Assembly (NCBI RefSeq): GCF_028713855.1
Contig: NZ_JAQTNN010000002.1
Coordinates: 186,001 to 250,000 of the forward strand
Direction of reading: 5' to 3'
Origin: Sulfuricurvum sp.
Lineage (GTDB): Bacteria > Campylobacterota > Campylobacteria > Campylobacterales > Sulfurimonadaceae
DNA length: 64,000 nt
Shown here: positions 18,390-29,205 of the stretch, piece after piece
Numbering within the stretch: the first letter of the stretch is position 1
How the letters are laid out: the number at the start of each line of letters is the position of its first letter
Notes under the pieces: generated by a model
Seen by the model: only the letters and a program-made list of their open reading frames with translations
Told to the model about the DNA's origin: nothing
Databases searched by the model: none
Position numbers and translations under genes: made by a program

Positions 18390-20179
18390 TGAACAATATT
18401 CGCAATTTTTCGATTATCGCCCATATCGACCACGGCAAAAGTACCTTAGCCGACCGTATCATCCAAGAGTGCGGCGCGGTGAGTGATCGTGAACTCACCA
18501 AACAGATGATGGATACGATGGACATCGAACAAGAGCGCGGGATTACGATCAAAGCGCAAAGTGTCCGTCTCGATTACGTCAAAGATGGACAGCATTATAT
18601 TTTGAACCTGATCGACACTCCGGGCCATGTCGATTTCAGCTATGAAGTCTCAAAATCATTGGCTTCAAGTGATGGTGCATTGCTGATCGTTGATGCGGCG
18701 CAGGGAGTTGAAGCCCAAACCATCGCTAACGTCTATATGGCGATGGAAAACAACCTCACCCTTATCCCCGTTATCAACAAAATCGATCTCCCGGCCGCAG
18801 AACCGGAACGGGTCGCCGAAGAGATCGAAACGACGATCGGGATCGATGCGACCGATGCAATAATGATCTCTGCTAAAACGGGTGTGGGCATTCGAACTTT
18901 GATCGATGCGATTGTTGATCGTATCCCAGCTCCAGCGGGAGATCCAGATGCTACGACCAAAGCGATTATTTATGATTCGTGGTTTGATACGTATCAAGGG
19001 GCAATGGCACTGGTGCGCGTATTTGACGGTGAGATCAAGATGGGTCAGATGATTAAACTGATGCATAATGATGAAAACCATCAAGTGCTGGAACTGATGT
19101 ATCCTCATCCGCTGCGCCGCCAAAAAACTCAAAGCATTAAAGCCGGAGAGATCGGAATCGTGATCTTGGGGGTTAAGGAGGTAGGGTCTATCCGTGTCGG
19201 CGATACAATCACCGATGCTCGAAACCCTACGAAAGAGCCGGTAGGTGAATACGCTCCTGCCAAACCGTTTGTCTTTGCAGGATTGTATCCGATCGATACC
19301 GATGAGTTTGAAGCAGTGCGTGATGCTCTTGATAAGCTCAAACTCAACGACAGCTCTCTCAGCTATGAACCGGAAACTTCTATTGCTCTGGGATTTGGCT
19401 TCCGTGTTGGATTTTTGGGTATGCTTCATATGGAGGTGGTCAAAGAGCGATTGGAACGGGAATTTAATCTCGATTTGATTGCGACTGCTCCATCCGTTAT
19501 TTATAAAGTTTATAAGACCGACGGATCGATGGTGGAAGTGCAAAATCCAAGCGAACTCCCTGAACCGCAAACGATCGAGAAAATCGAAGAACCCTACGTT
19601 CGTGCAACGGTGATCGTTCCGACCGATTATTTGGGGAATGTAATTACCCTTTTGACCAACAAGCGGGGTATGCAAGAGAAGATGGAGTATCTCAATGAGA
19701 CACGCGTCATGCTCATCTACGTTATGCCGATGAACGAAATCGTCGTCGATTTTTACGATAAACTCAAATCAACCTCCAAAGGGTATGCGAGTTTCGATTA
19801 CGATCCGATTGAATTTCGTCAGGGCGATTTGGTCAAACTCGATGTCCGTGTTGCGGGAGATGTGGTCGATGCCCTCAGCGTTATCGTTCCGCGCACCTCT
19901 GCCGATATGCGCGGCCGAGCATTGGTTACCAATATGAAAGAGATCGTTCCGCGTCAGCTGTTCGAAGTGGCGATCCAAGCGAGTATCGGAAACCGTGTTA
20001 TCGCTCGTGAAACGGTCAAATCAATGGGTAAAAATGTTACCGCCAAATGTTACGGCGGGGATATTTCCCGTAAACGAAAACTCCTCGACAAACAAAAAGA
20101 GGGTAAAAAACGGATGAAAGCGATTGGGAAGGTTCAACTGCCTCAAGAGGCATTTATGTCCGTCCTCAAAATGGACTAA
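18389..20179 (+). CDS. lepA: Elongation factor 4 (LepA), ribosome-associated GTPase
   Basis: 596 aa, the usual LepA length. N-terminal GTPase with [25 protein letters not shown] and NKIDLP, then EF-G-like domains and the LepA-specific C-terminal domain ending with [16 protein letters not shown]. It acts on stalled or mispositioned ribosomes and in subunit biogenesis. Coupled to prs by TAATG. Confidence 0.98.
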   Translation: MNNIRNFSIIAHIDHGKSTLADRIIQECGAVSDRELTKQMMDTMDIEQERGITIKAQSVRLDYVKDGQHYILNLIDTPGHVDFSYEVSKSLASSDGALLIVDAAQGVEAQTIANVYMAMENNLTLIPVINKIDLPAAEPERVAEEIETTIGIDATDAIMISAKTGVGIRTLIDAIVDRIPAPAGDPDATTKAIIYDSWFDTYQGAMALVRVFDGEIKMGQMIKLMHNDENHQVLELMYPHPLRRQKTQSIKAGEIGIVILGVKEVGSIRVGDTITDARNPTKEPVGEYAPAKPFVFAGLYPIDTDEFEAVRDALDKLKLNDSSLSYEPETSIALGFGFRVGFLGMLHMEVVKERLEREFNLDLIATAPSVIYKVYKTDGSMVEVQNPSELPEPQTIEKIEEPYVRATVIVPTDYLGNVITLLTNKRGMQEKMEYLNETRVMLIYVMPMNEIVVDFYDKLKSTSKGYASFDYDPIEFRQGDLVKLDVRVAGDVVDALSVIVPRTSADMRGRALVTNMKEIVPRQLFEVAIQASIGNRVIARETVKSMGKNVTAKCYGGDISRKRKLLDKQKEGKKRMKAIGKVQLPQEAFMSVLKMD

Positions 20180-20180
20180 C

Positions 20181-20756
20181 ATGCGCTGTATGATGTGCGA
20201 GCGATTCAGCTTCTCGCATATCTGCTCCGCGTGTCAAGAATCGCTTCTCGCTCCAACGCTCCATAAGCGTAAAATTATGGGTTCTATCCCTGTCTATTCT
20301 TTTTTCCCGTACAACGATATCGAACCGCTATTACTCACGAAACATACCGATATCGGATACTATATCTATACGATTTTAGCCAAACGATCACTGGGGATTT
20401 TTGCACGAGAATGGCAATATGAAAGTTCTGTTGCTTCTATCGGTATTGACGATCATGCTACGAGTGGCTACTCTCATACGGCAGTGCTGAACCGGGCATT
20501 GAAATCTTCAAATATCATCCCTCACTTCGGCAAACTAAGGGCGACGCAACATTATAAATATGCGGGTAAAAGTGTCGAAGAGAGATTGATGAATCCGCGA
20601 AAATTTGTCTATAAGCCGTTTGAAGAAAAGGAGGTAATTCTAGTCGATGACATTGTCACGACGGGAACAACACTAAGTGAAGCCGCAGAAATACTTTCTG
20701 CTCAGGGAAAAAAAGTAATTTTTTGCCTTACTCTGAGTGATGCGGAGAATAAATAA
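20181..20756 (+). CDS. ComF family phosphoribosyltransferase-like protein
   Basis: 191 aa from the ATG at 20181, one base after the lepA stop; the longer frame to 20124 lies inside lepA. The N-terminus has four Cys as CxxC-x8-CxxC (residues 3, 6, 15, 18), a likely zinc finger. The C-terminal half has the PRPP-binding loop VILVDDIVTTGTT. This is the ComF/GntX architecture, linked in other bacteria to DNA uptake. No competence genes are nearby, so the role is uncertain. It ends one base before the convergent histidine kinase stop. Confidence 0.85.
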   Translation: MRCMMCERFSFSHICSACQESLLAPTLHKRKIMGSIPVYSFFPYNDIEPLLLTKHTDIGYYIYTILAKRSLGIFAREWQYESSVASIGIDDHATSGYSHTAVLNRALKSSNIIPHFGKLRATQHYKYAGKSVEERLMNPRKFVYKPFEEKEVILVDDIVTTGTTLSEAAEILSAQGKKVIFCLTLSDAENK

Positions 20757-22154
20757 TTAATTTTCCAAAGGAATAGAAAAATAAAAACAGCTCCCCTCGC
20801 CAAGTGCACTGGTAGCCCAAATTTTTCCATGATGTGCATGAACCATCTCTTTAACAATGGCTAATCCTAATCCTGTCCCTTTGATAGCGTTTTGCGTTGA
20901 ATCTTCAAGTTGGGTAAAAGGGTCAAAAATGGTTTCCAAATATTCCGATGCGATACCGTTTCCTTGATCGCATATGCTAAATTGATGGTTCTCCTTGCGT
21001 TGATAGGTTATTGTTATCGATGAGTGTTCCGGTGAAAATTTAATGGCATTACTCAAAATATTGATCAATATTTGCTGAATCATTTTATGGTCTGCTTTCA
21101 TCGATTCTGTAGTAATGATAGGAAACTGCAAGGATATATGACGCTTTTTAGCGAGTGGTTCACTCATAACCGCGACATCGTTAAAAATTTCGGATAACTT
21201 AAATGTACTTTCGTTAAGTTCCATTTTCCCTGCTTTCATTTTTGAAAAATCGAGAATTGTATTGACCAAGTCAAGAAGATGTTTACCGGAAATGAGAATT
21301 TTTTCGATGTAGGTTGCAAATTCTTTCGGAGTATCGCTTCGTTTAATCAGAATTTGAGAGAACCCGATAATAGAGTTTAACGGAGTGCGCAGCTCATGAC
21401 TCATTGTAGCAAAGAACGAATCTTTTGCAAGCGCCGCTTGGCGGGCTTCTTCAAGAGCGCTAATGAGCTCTGTTTGATATTTTTCTTTTTCGAGAATCTC
21501 TTGAAGTAAATTTTCATTAAGCTGCTGCGTATACTGCTGCTCTTCTTCCAAATTACGAACTAAATCTTCTTGTTGCAGCTGCAATATAACAACTTCGGAA
21601 AAATTAGCATGAAATTTTTTGCTTGATAGAATCATCATAACGGAAAAGAGTACGAGAGCCGTTCCAACCATCCATGAGGCTTCATGTAATTTATCCAGCA
21701 TAAAATGCAAAGCATAAGGCCCGATTACAAACAGATTGTAAAACACATAGCTTTCCGGACGATATGAACTGGATCCTACTCCGCCTGCTACCATCCCGCC
21801 AACGATAATGAATAACAGCATCTCATGTAGGGGAGAGGCTGGAAGAAGATAAAAAACACTCGATCCCCATACGATTCCGGAAGCAATAATACCAATCATA
21901 TAGATTCGGTAGGCAAAGATAAGTAAGTTGTGATGAATTGATGAACGAAAACGGAGGTAACTGATAGAACGAAATATAATGACAAGCAGATTCAAAATAA
22001 TCCACAATGCAAGGGCATTATATGAAATCTGGTCTTTTAAAATAAAAGCAATAATAACGGAATTAAAGAGAGTTGCCACCAACGGTATGGGTAGAGCACG
22101 ATAAAGTGCGTCTAGTTCTTTTGAAAATATTTCATTTTGCACCAAACAGTCCAT
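20757..22154 (-). CDS. Membrane-bound sensor histidine kinase
   Basis: 465 aa. Residues about 20-190 contain roughly six hydrophobic segments, a membrane sensor without an obvious periplasmic domain. A coiled-coil stretch (about 195-245) leads to the HisKA motif FFATMSHELRTPLNSIIGFS, with its phospho-His near residue 255. The ATPase domain has NILSNAIKFSPE (N box), DQGNGI (G1) and GTGLGLAIVKE (G2). No response regulator gene is adjacent, so its partner is unknown. No strong ribosome site precedes the ATG at 22154. Confidence 0.85.
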   Translation of the reverse strand: MDCLVQNEIFSKELDALYRALPIPLVATLFNSVIIAFILKDQISYNALALWIILNLLVIIFRSISYLRFRSSIHHNLLIFAYRIYMIGIIASGIVWGSSVFYLLPASPLHEMLLFIIVGGMVAGGVGSSSYRPESYVFYNLFVIGPYALHFMLDKLHEASWMVGTALVLFSVMMILSSKKFHANFSEVVILQLQQEDLVRNLEEEQQYTQQLNENLLQEILEKEKYQTELISALEEARQAALAKDSFFATMSHELRTPLNSIIGFSQILIKRSDTPKEFATYIEKILISGKHLLDLVNTILDFSKMKAGKMELNESTFKLSEIFNDVAVMSEPLAKKRHISLQFPIITTESMKADHKMIQQILINILSNAIKFSPEHSSITITYQRKENHQFSICDQGNGIASEYLETIFDPFTQLEDSTQNAIKGTGLGLAIVKEMVHAHHGKIWATSALGEGSCFYFSIPLEN

Positions 22155-22192
22155 TTAATCCAGATAATTGTTGATTATAGAAGAGATATCCT

Positions 22193-23689
22193 TTAATGCC
22201 TATAAGGTTGCTGAGTAGAAATCCGTGTATCGATAATAGCACGACCGATCGTAAAATGATAAAGAGATTGGAATTGTTGGTTTTGTATGCCCAGCAGGGC
22301 ATGAAACTCATCATCCAAAAAGCAGCCGATACCGGTAGCACTTAAACCCAGGGATGTCGCTTCGAGATAGAGCATCTGTCCGATCATGCCGCATTGGTGA
22401 TAGAGATTTTTGTATCCAATCGCACCGTATTTTTCGAGGGATGAGGCAAAATTGCAGAGCATTCCGAAACTAAAGGCGCCGTCTTTAGCAATCTCTTGGT
22501 TACACGAGATCATTTGTGCCGCGCCGCGATAATCCCCTTTTTGCAGTAAATACAATCCATTATGACAATCTTCCCAAACAAAGTTTTGATCCATCGATTT
22601 TTTGAGTTTTTCGAGATCATCCATATTCCGGATAAACGCATAGAGCCCTTTATCAAGCCGCTCGACGCGATGAACGAACAGTATGAAATGAACATCAGAC
22701 GCTTCTGTACAAAAAAGTGAGCTATCAAGTAAAGTACGAAACTGCTCCATCGTGATCCCGCTCCCATCCATCATTTGGGCACTGCGCCGTTTTAAGATTA
22801 TCTCTCCGGCATTTTTAGAGGGAGGGGGAATAGACCGTGTAGTACTTAAAGGTTCTATTTTGGGATAAACTCCTTGGGTCGCTTCGTCAATCACCGTCAA
22901 AATAGGCCACTCGTGATGAGATGGACTGAGGGTGTTGGCCGGATAAGGGATTGTCACAGCTGAGGGGAGCGAACCGCTATTCCCAATACGAATCAGCATA
23001 TCAGGACTCTCATTTTCATACGGATCAAAGCGCTCACGTTGATCTAGACCGCAAAGCATTGCGATTTCATCTGAATTGACACTCACAATCTCGCATTTCC
23101 ATCCGAGCATGCTTGCTGCCGCTTTGATTGCGCCATAGGCATGCCCTGCATCGAGCTGACAATAGCGCCAGCACCGCTCTCCGTATTTCCATGCTTCGCG
23201 CCACAGTATGGAACTAAGTACGATATAAAATCCATTCCCCTCTAAAGGCGTTTTATACGTATGAAGCAATTCAAGTGCGTGTTCACGTGGTGCATAATGC
23301 GATAGTGTAGCATGCGAACTGATCTCCTCTGTGGCAGGTACTATAACATAGCATTCTGTGGGTTGGAGATTGCCGCTGGAGGCATTGCAACGTAATGCCC
23401 ATGATGAACCTCCGTGATTTTTGATCGCGGCAAGTCCGAGTGAATAGCGTAATAGCTGTGAAAGGGATTCGATGCACAGCGGTGCTGTCGGCAGAATATC
23501 TTTTTGAAACAGGAGATGATAGGGTGGGGTAGTTTCGGAATGAGTGAGAGGGATCAGTGGTGCACCCAGATAGCGCCGATAGGGGTCAGGCTGGGTTGCC
23601 CAGTCCATATAGCCTAAACTTGCGGCATATCGAGAGGGACGGTGTTTGGTTCGGTCGTGATAATGGAGGACATCGTTAATATTTTTCAT
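22193..23689 (-). CDS. SagB/ThcOx-type nitroreductase-family protein with two domains
   Basis: 498 aa made of two nitroreductase-like halves (about 1-240 and 290-498). The first half has GGSSWALRCNASSGNLQPTE, the FMN/substrate region of the SagB-ThcOx oxidoreductases; the second has ILKRRSAQMMDG and LYLEATSLGLSATGIGCF. SagB-type enzymes oxidise azoline rings in modified peptides, but no precursor peptide or cyclodehydratase gene is nearby, so a peptide substrate is not supported. No good ribosome site is seen before the ATG. Confidence 0.75.
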   Translation of the reverse strand: MKNINDVLHYHDRTKHRPSRYAASLGYMDWATQPDPYRRYLGAPLIPLTHSETTPPYHLLFQKDILPTAPLCIESLSQLLRYSLGLAAIKNHGGSSWALRCNASSGNLQPTECYVIVPATEEISSHATLSHYAPREHALELLHTYKTPLEGNGFYIVLSSILWREAWKYGERCWRYCQLDAGHAYGAIKAAASMLGWKCEIVSVNSDEIAMLCGLDQRERFDPYENESPDMLIRIGNSGSLPSAVTIPYPANTLSPSHHEWPILTVIDEATQGVYPKIEPLSTTRSIPPPSKNAGEIILKRRSAQMMDGSGITMEQFRTLLDSSLFCTEASDVHFILFVHRVERLDKGLYAFIRNMDDLEKLKKSMDQNFVWEDCHNGLYLLQKGDYRGAAQMISCNQEIAKDGAFSFGMLCNFASSLEKYGAIGYKNLYHQCGMIGQMLYLEATSLGLSATGIGCFLDDEFHALLGIQNQQFQSLYHFTIGRAIIDTRISTQQPYRH

Positions 23690-23736
23690 GGGGAGATTGT
23701 CGGGTATCGGGGGTAAAATTTCCCTATACTTTTAAA

Positions 23737-24978
23737 TCAGCGCAGGGTTTTTAAGAGTTCGGCAAGCATTTGATCGTGGGTTGTGGTATTGTCGATCTCC
23801 ATACGGCTGAGATCCGATTTAAATGAGCCGTGATAATGGACCCCTTTTTCAGCGATATCGGCATGGACATCTGCATTGAAATGGATAAGTGGCTGAGTGA
23901 TTTGATATTCATTACGTAATACGGTTGGAATTGTGGTACCTTTGGTGATGCTTACATTGAGATTACCACCTGTAAGATTTAGTTCTCCGTATACATCTCC
24001 TTGCCCCAATATCGGCGCGTTAAGGGCAAAAAGGGCAAACGTTTGCTCCATATTCGCGTGTTTGAAATTAAAGCTTACGGATGAGGGTTCCAAATCAGGG
24101 ATAGTGACGACAAGGGAAGTATCACTTTGTGCAACTCCGGTATGAGCTCTTAAATGGAGAAGTTTTTCATTTCCGCGAAGGGTAGTATTTAGCTCTACTG
24201 CTCCCCCCAGAGGGATGCCAACGAATTGTTCTAAAATTCCGGCATGTGCCAATGAAGTATCAAGATTGATATTCACATTAAAAGGTTTGATCCGCCCGTA
24301 TTTATCGGCCAATAGCGATTTAAGATCAAATGATTCGTTATCATCTTCTTTAATCGGTGTTGGAGTAAAACGGTGAGTTTTGGAAGTCAGATGAATATTT
24401 CCTTCGACATCACGGCGATCAAACCCGCGCAAAGAAATTTCTCCCGAAATGGCGGTATCGGTCAGCGACGGATAGTCAAGTAGATGAAGAAACGGTTCAT
24501 AAGCGATATTATGGAGTTTAACGTCAAGTATCGCGAGATGAAAACGGTGTAATTCTAGTTGATAGAGAACATTTCCTCCAAAAATAGAGCCGTTTCCGCG
24601 AATATTAAATGCTGCGATCCCTCCGCTGAGAGCACCGTCGGTTTTAAATGCGACAGCAATCGGATTCATCCCACCCTCCTGAAAACACTCTAGTCGGTAA
24701 TGGGCATAAAGCCGAAGGGTAAGGAGTGAAAATCCCCCCTGGGTCGAGAGTGTATTTCCATAGGTATCTTGAACAATCATATGAAAACGGTTGTGACGAA
24801 GTGAAAACTCTCTCAATGCAATAGGTGAGGATAGGGCTGAACTGAGCGCTTTTTCAAAAATCGGAGTCATCAGCCGATTTCCCCATGGGGTAAAGAGGAG
24901 CACATAGAGCAGAATCACTATTCCTAAGAGAAGATAAAGTGCTTTTCGCGTGCGACGGAGAAAGGCAAACCGTTTCAT
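23737..24978 (-). CDS. AsmA/DUF748-like membrane-anchored protein
   Basis: 413 aa from the ATG at 24978, which overlaps the upstream transporter stop as ATGA; the longer frame to 25002 is less likely. One TM segment near residues 12-32 is followed by a long beta-rich, low-complexity region with repeated strands such as LRGFDRRDVEGNIHL and VYGELNLTGGNLNVSI. This fits the AsmA-like / intermembrane-bridge type proteins, mostly periplasmic. The call rests on architecture and repeat style; a true family assignment needs a profile search. Confidence 0.55.
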   Translation of the reverse strand: MKRFAFLRRTRKALYLLLGIVILLYVLLFTPWGNRLMTPIFEKALSSALSSPIALREFSLRHNRFHMIVQDTYGNTLSTQGGFSLLTLRLYAHYRLECFQEGGMNPIAVAFKTDGALSGGIAAFNIRGNGSIFGGNVLYQLELHRFHLAILDVKLHNIAYEPFLHLLDYPSLTDTAISGEISLRGFDRRDVEGNIHLTSKTHRFTPTPIKEDDNESFDLKSLLADKYGRIKPFNVNINLDTSLAHAGILEQFVGIPLGGAVELNTTLRGNEKLLHLRAHTGVAQSDTSLVVTIPDLEPSSVSFNFKHANMEQTFALFALNAPILGQGDVYGELNLTGGNLNVSITKGTTIPTVLRNEYQITQPLIHFNADVHADIAEKGVHYHGSFKSDLSRMEIDNTTTHDQMLAELLKTLR

Positions 24979-26384
24979 AGCTGCGTCACCGCTAAAATCC
25001 ACGGCGTACCGATTGCTAAAAAGATGATGAGGTTGAGGAGTGTAATTGCTCCACCATAGATATAAATGTCACGGGCACTGATGTAGCCGGAACTGAGATA
25101 GATAGCGTTGCACGAGGAGCCTTGCGGGGTGATCGTAGCGTTGAAATTGGTTGCAAAAAGCAACATCATCGCCATCAACTCTCCGGGGACACCGGATGTG
25201 ATTCCGATACCTAAAAAAATTCCGAAAAGGGCCAGTAAGTGAGCGCTTTGGGAGACGAAGAGGTAATGGATCAAGACGTAGACAATCACAAGCAACAAGT
25301 AAACCCAGCCCCAAGACAAACCGACCAGATAGAGTGTAAAATGGTCGGCGACGGCTCCCATAAATCCCATTTCAGCAAGCTGTGTACTCATGGAAAAAAG
25401 GATTGCGAACCAAATGAGAGTACTAAGTGCTTCACCTTGTGTTCTAAAATCGTCGATACCAAACACTTTGGACGCCATCAACAGTCCAAGCCCTCCAAAA
25501 GCAACGGCAGCCTTGTCGATCGGAAAGATACCCGAGAGTGACCAGAGGGTCAACATCCCCAAAAATACCGCTCCAGTAATCCATTCATTACGGCTGATTC
25601 GTCCCATATTCATCAATGCTTCACGTGCCATTTTGGGTGCATCGGGAGTTGATTTGAGCTCTGGGGGATAAATGTGAAACAAGACCCATGGTATAAGGAT
25701 AAAGGCGACTAATGTCGGTAATAGCGCATAGAGCAGCCATGAACCGAACGAGATATGAATTCCCATCGTCTCGGCAATTTTTGCTCCGATCGGGTTGACC
25801 GCCATGGCGGTGAGCCATAATCCAGAAGAGATGGTAAGCCCCGCCATCGAGGTCATCATCAGATAGCTGCCGGCTTTTTTTTCGGTTCCGTCACCTATTT
25901 TCGAATGGCAGTCATGGGCGAGTCCGTAAACAATCGGATAGAGAACACCGGAACGGGCTGTATTGCTTGGAAATGCGGGGGCTATCAGGATATCGGTGGC
26001 AATAAGACTGTATCCCAGCCCCAGAGTTGAGTGGCCGAAGCGGCGAATAATATGCAAGGATAGCCGTTTACCCAGTCCCGATTTATGGACGGCATGTGAC
26101 ACCAAAAATGCTGCGACGATCAGAAGGATAAAACTCTCTGAAAATCCGGCATACGCTTTTGCGGGTTCGATTACTCCCAAAGAGACACTGAGCGCTAAGG
26201 CAATGACAGATGCGGCGATGATTGGCAGTACGTTACCTAAAATAGCTATAATAGTTGTCAGAAAGATGGTAAAGAGTTGCCATGCTTTAGGTGCAATAGC
26301 GAGTGGAGGGGGAGTAAACCATAAGGTTAGGGCGAAAAAGCCTAATAATGCTATAGGATAAAGTTGTTTGAATCGTATAGACAT
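24975..26384 (-). CDS. DASS-family anion symporter (dicarboxylate/sulfate type)
   Basis: 469 aa with about twelve hydrophobic segments. Family landmarks: ITSGVPGELMAMMLLFATNFNATITPQ near the C-terminus, matching the conserved ion-binding region, and AFPSNTARSGVLYPI near residue 135, matching the SNT motif. Members move di/tricarboxylates or sulfate with Na+ or by exchange. AAAGGGGG precedes the ATG. Substrate is not determinable; the neighbours do not help. Confidence 0.85.
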   Translation of the reverse strand: MSIRFKQLYPIALLGFFALTLWFTPPPLAIAPKAWQLFTIFLTTIIAILGNVLPIIAASVIALALSVSLGVIEPAKAYAGFSESFILLIVAAFLVSHAVHKSGLGKRLSLHIIRRFGHSTLGLGYSLIATDILIAPAFPSNTARSGVLYPIVYGLAHDCHSKIGDGTEKKAGSYLMMTSMAGLTISSGLWLTAMAVNPIGAKIAETMGIHISFGSWLLYALLPTLVAFILIPWVLFHIYPPELKSTPDAPKMAREALMNMGRISRNEWITGAVFLGMLTLWSLSGIFPIDKAAVAFGGLGLLMASKVFGIDDFRTQGEALSTLIWFAILFSMSTQLAEMGFMGAVADHFTLYLVGLSWGWVYLLLVIVYVLIHYLFVSQSAHLLALFGIFLGIGITSGVPGELMAMMLLFATNFNATITPQGSSCNAIYLSSGYISARDIYIYGGAITLLNLIIFLAIGTPWILAVTQL

Positions 26385-26484
26385 CAGCCCCCCTTTTATT
26401 AACCTTATTATAGCATTTTAGGTCGGTATATATACTTGATACAGATAGACTAAACTATTCTGCATAAAAATAATCATATACCAC

Positions 26485-26514
26485 TTGACAACAGTTGACT
26501 CAATGTACTATAAT
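26485..26514 (+). promoter_or_regulatory. Sigma-70-type promoter for grpE-dnaK
   Basis: TTGACA at 26485-26490 and TATAAT at 26509-26514, spacer 18, 35 bases before the grpE ATG. No CIRCE element (TTAGCACTC-type) is visible in this spacer, and hrcA is not upstream. Confidence 0.8.
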
Positions 26515-26549
26515 AACGCCGGATTTCAAAAAAGGAGTCGTATAAACTT

Positions 26550-27089
26550 ATGTCTAACGAAGTAAATGAAGAAGTGATCAGCGACGAACAGCCTACCCTG
26601 CAAGAGGGTGAGGAAGCAGTTGCTGAGAGCATGAATGAATTAGAAACTATCCAAGCCGAATTAGCGTCGTTCAAAGACAAGTATGCTCGCGTACATGCCG
26701 ATTTCGACAATATCAAAAAACGTCTTGAGCGTGAGAAATATCAAGCGCTTGAGTATGCAAACGAAAAATTTGCGAAAGATTTGATCCCCGTTGTAGATTC
26801 GCTTTCTATGGCGATCGGTGCAACGGCTATTGAAGCGGATGCAAATGTGCTTCTCGAAAAACTTAAAGAGGGTGTTGAGTTAACTATGAAACAGTTGCTT
26901 AGCGTTCTTGAAAAGCACGGGGTAACCCCTGTCGATGAGAATGAGCCGTTTAATCCGGATATTCACAACGCCGTACAGCGTGTGGACAGCCCGGATCATG
27001 AAAGCGGAGCAATCGTAAACACTTTCCAAAAAGGGTTTCGATATAAAGAGCGAACATTGCGCGATGCAATGGTCGTTATTGCAAACTAA
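26550..27089 (+). CDS. grpE: Nucleotide exchange factor GrpE
   Basis: 179 aa. An acidic N-terminus, a long coiled-coil helix (LETIQAELASFKDKYARVHADFDN) and the C-terminal beta domain ending in KGFRYKERTLRDAMVVIA are typical of GrpE, which releases ADP from DnaK. AAAGGAG precedes the ATG. dnaK begins 21 bases after it. The usual hrcA gene is missing upstream in this window. Confidence 0.97.
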   Translation: MSNEVNEEVISDEQPTLQEGEEAVAESMNELETIQAELASFKDKYARVHADFDNIKKRLEREKYQALEYANEKFAKDLIPVVDSLSMAIGATAIEADANVLLEKLKEGVELTMKQLLSVLEKHGVTPVDENEPFNPDIHNAVQRVDSPDHESGAIVNTFQKGFRYKERTLRDAMVVIAN

Positions 27090-27110
27090 ATTTAAAACAA
27101 GGAAATTATT

Positions 27111-28988
27111 ATGTCAAAAGTTATTGGTATCGATTTAGGAACAACAAACTCATGTGTTGCAGTCTATGAAGGCGGCGAAGCGAAAATTATCCCGAACAAA
27201 GAGGGAAAAAACACTACCCCTTCCGTAGTAGCATTTACCGATAAAGGTGAAATTCTCGTAGGTGATCCGGCAAAACGTCAGGCGATCACTAACCCGGATA
27301 AAACAATCTACTCGGTCAAACGTATCATGGGTCTTATGATGAACGAAGAGAAAGCAAAAGAGGCTCACGACAAAGTTACTTATAAAATCGTTGATAAAAA
27401 CGGTATGGCTGCGGTAGACGTTGCAGGTAAAGTATATACCCCTCAAGAAATTTCCGCGAAAATCCTTTCTAAATTGAAAGCGGATGCAGAGAGCTACCTC
27501 GGACAAGCGGTAAGCGATGCGGTTATTACCGTTCCTGCGTACTTCAATGATGCTCAGCGTAAAGCGACGAAAGAAGCGGGAACCATCGCAGGGCTTAACG
27601 TTCTTCGTATCATCAATGAGCCGACAGCATCTGCATTGGCATACGGTTTGGATTCAAAAGGGGATGAAAAAGTTCTCGTTTATGATCTAGGGGGCGGAAC
27701 ATTTGACGTTACGGTTCTTGAAATCTCTGAGGGGACTTTCGAGGTTCTCTCAACGGACGGTAATGCGTTCCTCGGTGGGGATGATTTCGATAATAAAATC
27801 GTAGATTTCCTCGCAAACGAGTTCAAATCCGATCACGGCATTGATCTCAAAGCAGACAAAATGGCGCTTCAACGTCTTAAAGACGCGGCTGAAAATGCGA
27901 AAAAAGAGCTCTCTTCAGCAGAAGAAACTGAGATTAATCTTCCGTTTATCACCGCAGACGCATCAGGTCCTAAACACTTAGTTGTGAAATTGACCCGTGC
28001 AAAATTCGAAGGGATGATCGACACGTTGGTTAAAGAGACTATTTCTCATATCAAAACTGCGATGAAAGATGCAGGGATGAGCAATAACGAAATCAACGAA
28101 GTTATTATGGTTGGGGGTTCAACTCGTCTTCCAATCGCACAAAAAATGGTTTCGGATGAGTTCGGCGGAAAAACCCTTAACAAAGGGGTAAATCCGGATG
28201 AAGTAGTCGCAGCCGGTGCAGCAATCCAAGGTGGAGTTCTTCGCGGAGATGTTAAAGACGTACTTCTTCTTGACGTTACACCATTGTCACTCGGGATTGA
28301 AACTCTCGGCGGTGTTATGACAAAAATCATCGAAAAAGGGACCACTATCCCGGTGAAAAAATCACAAATCTTCTCAACAGCAGAAGATAACCAACCGGCT
28401 GTTTCTATCTCAGTCGGTCAAGGTGAGCGTGAGTTTGCCCGTGATAACAAAGCCCTCGGATTATTCGAACTTACCGGTATCCCATCAGCACGTCGCGGTG
28501 TACCTCAAATCGAAGTAACCTTCGATATCGACGCGAACGGTATCTTGACGGTATCTGCTTCGGACAAAGGGACAGGTAAAACCCAAGAGATCAAAATCAC
28601 CGGGTCAAGCGGGTTGAGCGAAGAAGAGATCAACAAAATGGTTCAAGACGCTGAAAACCACAAAGCCGAAGATGCAAAACGCAAAGAGATCGTAGATCTT
28701 CGCAACCAAGCGGATGCGTTGGCAAACCAAACCGAAAAATCTCTCGAAGAGATGGGTGATAAAATCGACGCAACGGAAAAAGCAACGATTGAATCAGCGC
28801 TTGAAGAGCTTAAAGCGGTACTCAAAAATACCGATGCTTCTAAAGAAGAGATCGAAGCGGCTACGAAAAAATTGGCAGACGCGAGCCACAAAATGGCAGA
28901 GCAAATGTACAAACAAAACGAAGGCGGCGAAGCTGCTTCAAGTCACGCGAAAAAAGATGACGACGTCATCGACGCTGAAATCGAGTAA
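27111..28988 (+). CDS. dnaK: Chaperone DnaK (Hsp70)
   Basis: 625 aa. Opens with [14 protein letters not shown], contains the ATPase motifs [29 protein letters not shown] and MVGGSTRLP, and ends with an acidic tail [10 protein letters not shown]. Co-transcribed with grpE. The cluster lacks dnaJ and hrcA here. Confidence 0.99.
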   Translation: MSKVIGIDLGTTNSCVAVYEGGEAKIIPNKEGKNTTPSVVAFTDKGEILVGDPAKRQAITNPDKTIYSVKRIMGLMMNEEKAKEAHDKVTYKIVDKNGMAAVDVAGKVYTPQEISAKILSKLKADAESYLGQAVSDAVITVPAYFNDAQRKATKEAGTIAGLNVLRIINEPTASALAYGLDSKGDEKVLVYDLGGGTFDVTVLEISEGTFEVLSTDGNAFLGGDDFDNKIVDFLANEFKSDHGIDLKADKMALQRLKDAAENAKKELSSAEETEINLPFITADASGPKHLVVKLTRAKFEGMIDTLVKETISHIKTAMKDAGMSNNEINEVIMVGGSTRLPIAQKMVSDEFGGKTLNKGVNPDEVVAAGAAIQGGVLRGDVKDVLLLDVTPLSLGIETLGGVMTKIIEKGTTIPVKKSQIFSTAEDNQPAVSISVGQGEREFARDNKALGLFELTGIPSARRGVPQIEVTFDIDANGILTVSASDKGTGKTQEIKITGSSGLSEEEINKMVQDAENHKAEDAKRKEIVDLRNQADALANQTEKSLEEMGDKIDATEKATIESALEELKAVLKNTDASKEEIEAATKKLADASHKMAEQMYKQNEGGEAASSHAKKDDDVIDAEIE

Positions 28989-28998
28989 TTTCCCCCGT

Positions 28999-29064
28999 AC
29001 GTCATACCCTATAGGGCACAAGAACCTCTAGGAGGTCCTCGGGCGTGACCCGGGGATCCATTTC
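28999..29064. repeat. Structured REP-like element after dnaK
   Basis: GTCATACCC (29001-29009) faces GGGCGTGAC (29041-29049), one mismatch, and between them a perfect hairpin ACCTC-TAG-GAGGT sits at 29024-29036. CCCGGGGATCCATTT follows, the tail seen in many bacterial REP-type intergenic repeats. The rest of the 28989-29205 spacer is A/T-rich with no gene seen. It may also end dnaK transcription. Its copy number elsewhere cannot be seen here. Confidence 0.45.
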
Positions 29065-29205
29065 CATAAATACAGCTTTCTCCTTTTAATTCTTTTCCTT
29101 TTCTTCACATTTATCGTCTCAATAATAAAAAACTATTTTCTGAAAAACCGATATTATTTTTTATAAGTAAAATATTGTATGATTAAAGAAAAAAAAGAGT
29201 AATCA

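Noticed and set aside
18665..19675. 336-codon open frame antisense to lepA
   Set aside because: It lies wholly inside lepA, has no domain I recognise, and is rich in His/Arg/Phe as expected for antisense of a conserved gene.
26385..26549. CIRCE element before grpE
   Set aside because: No TTAGCACTC-N9-GAGTGCTAA-like sequence seen; only a plain promoter.
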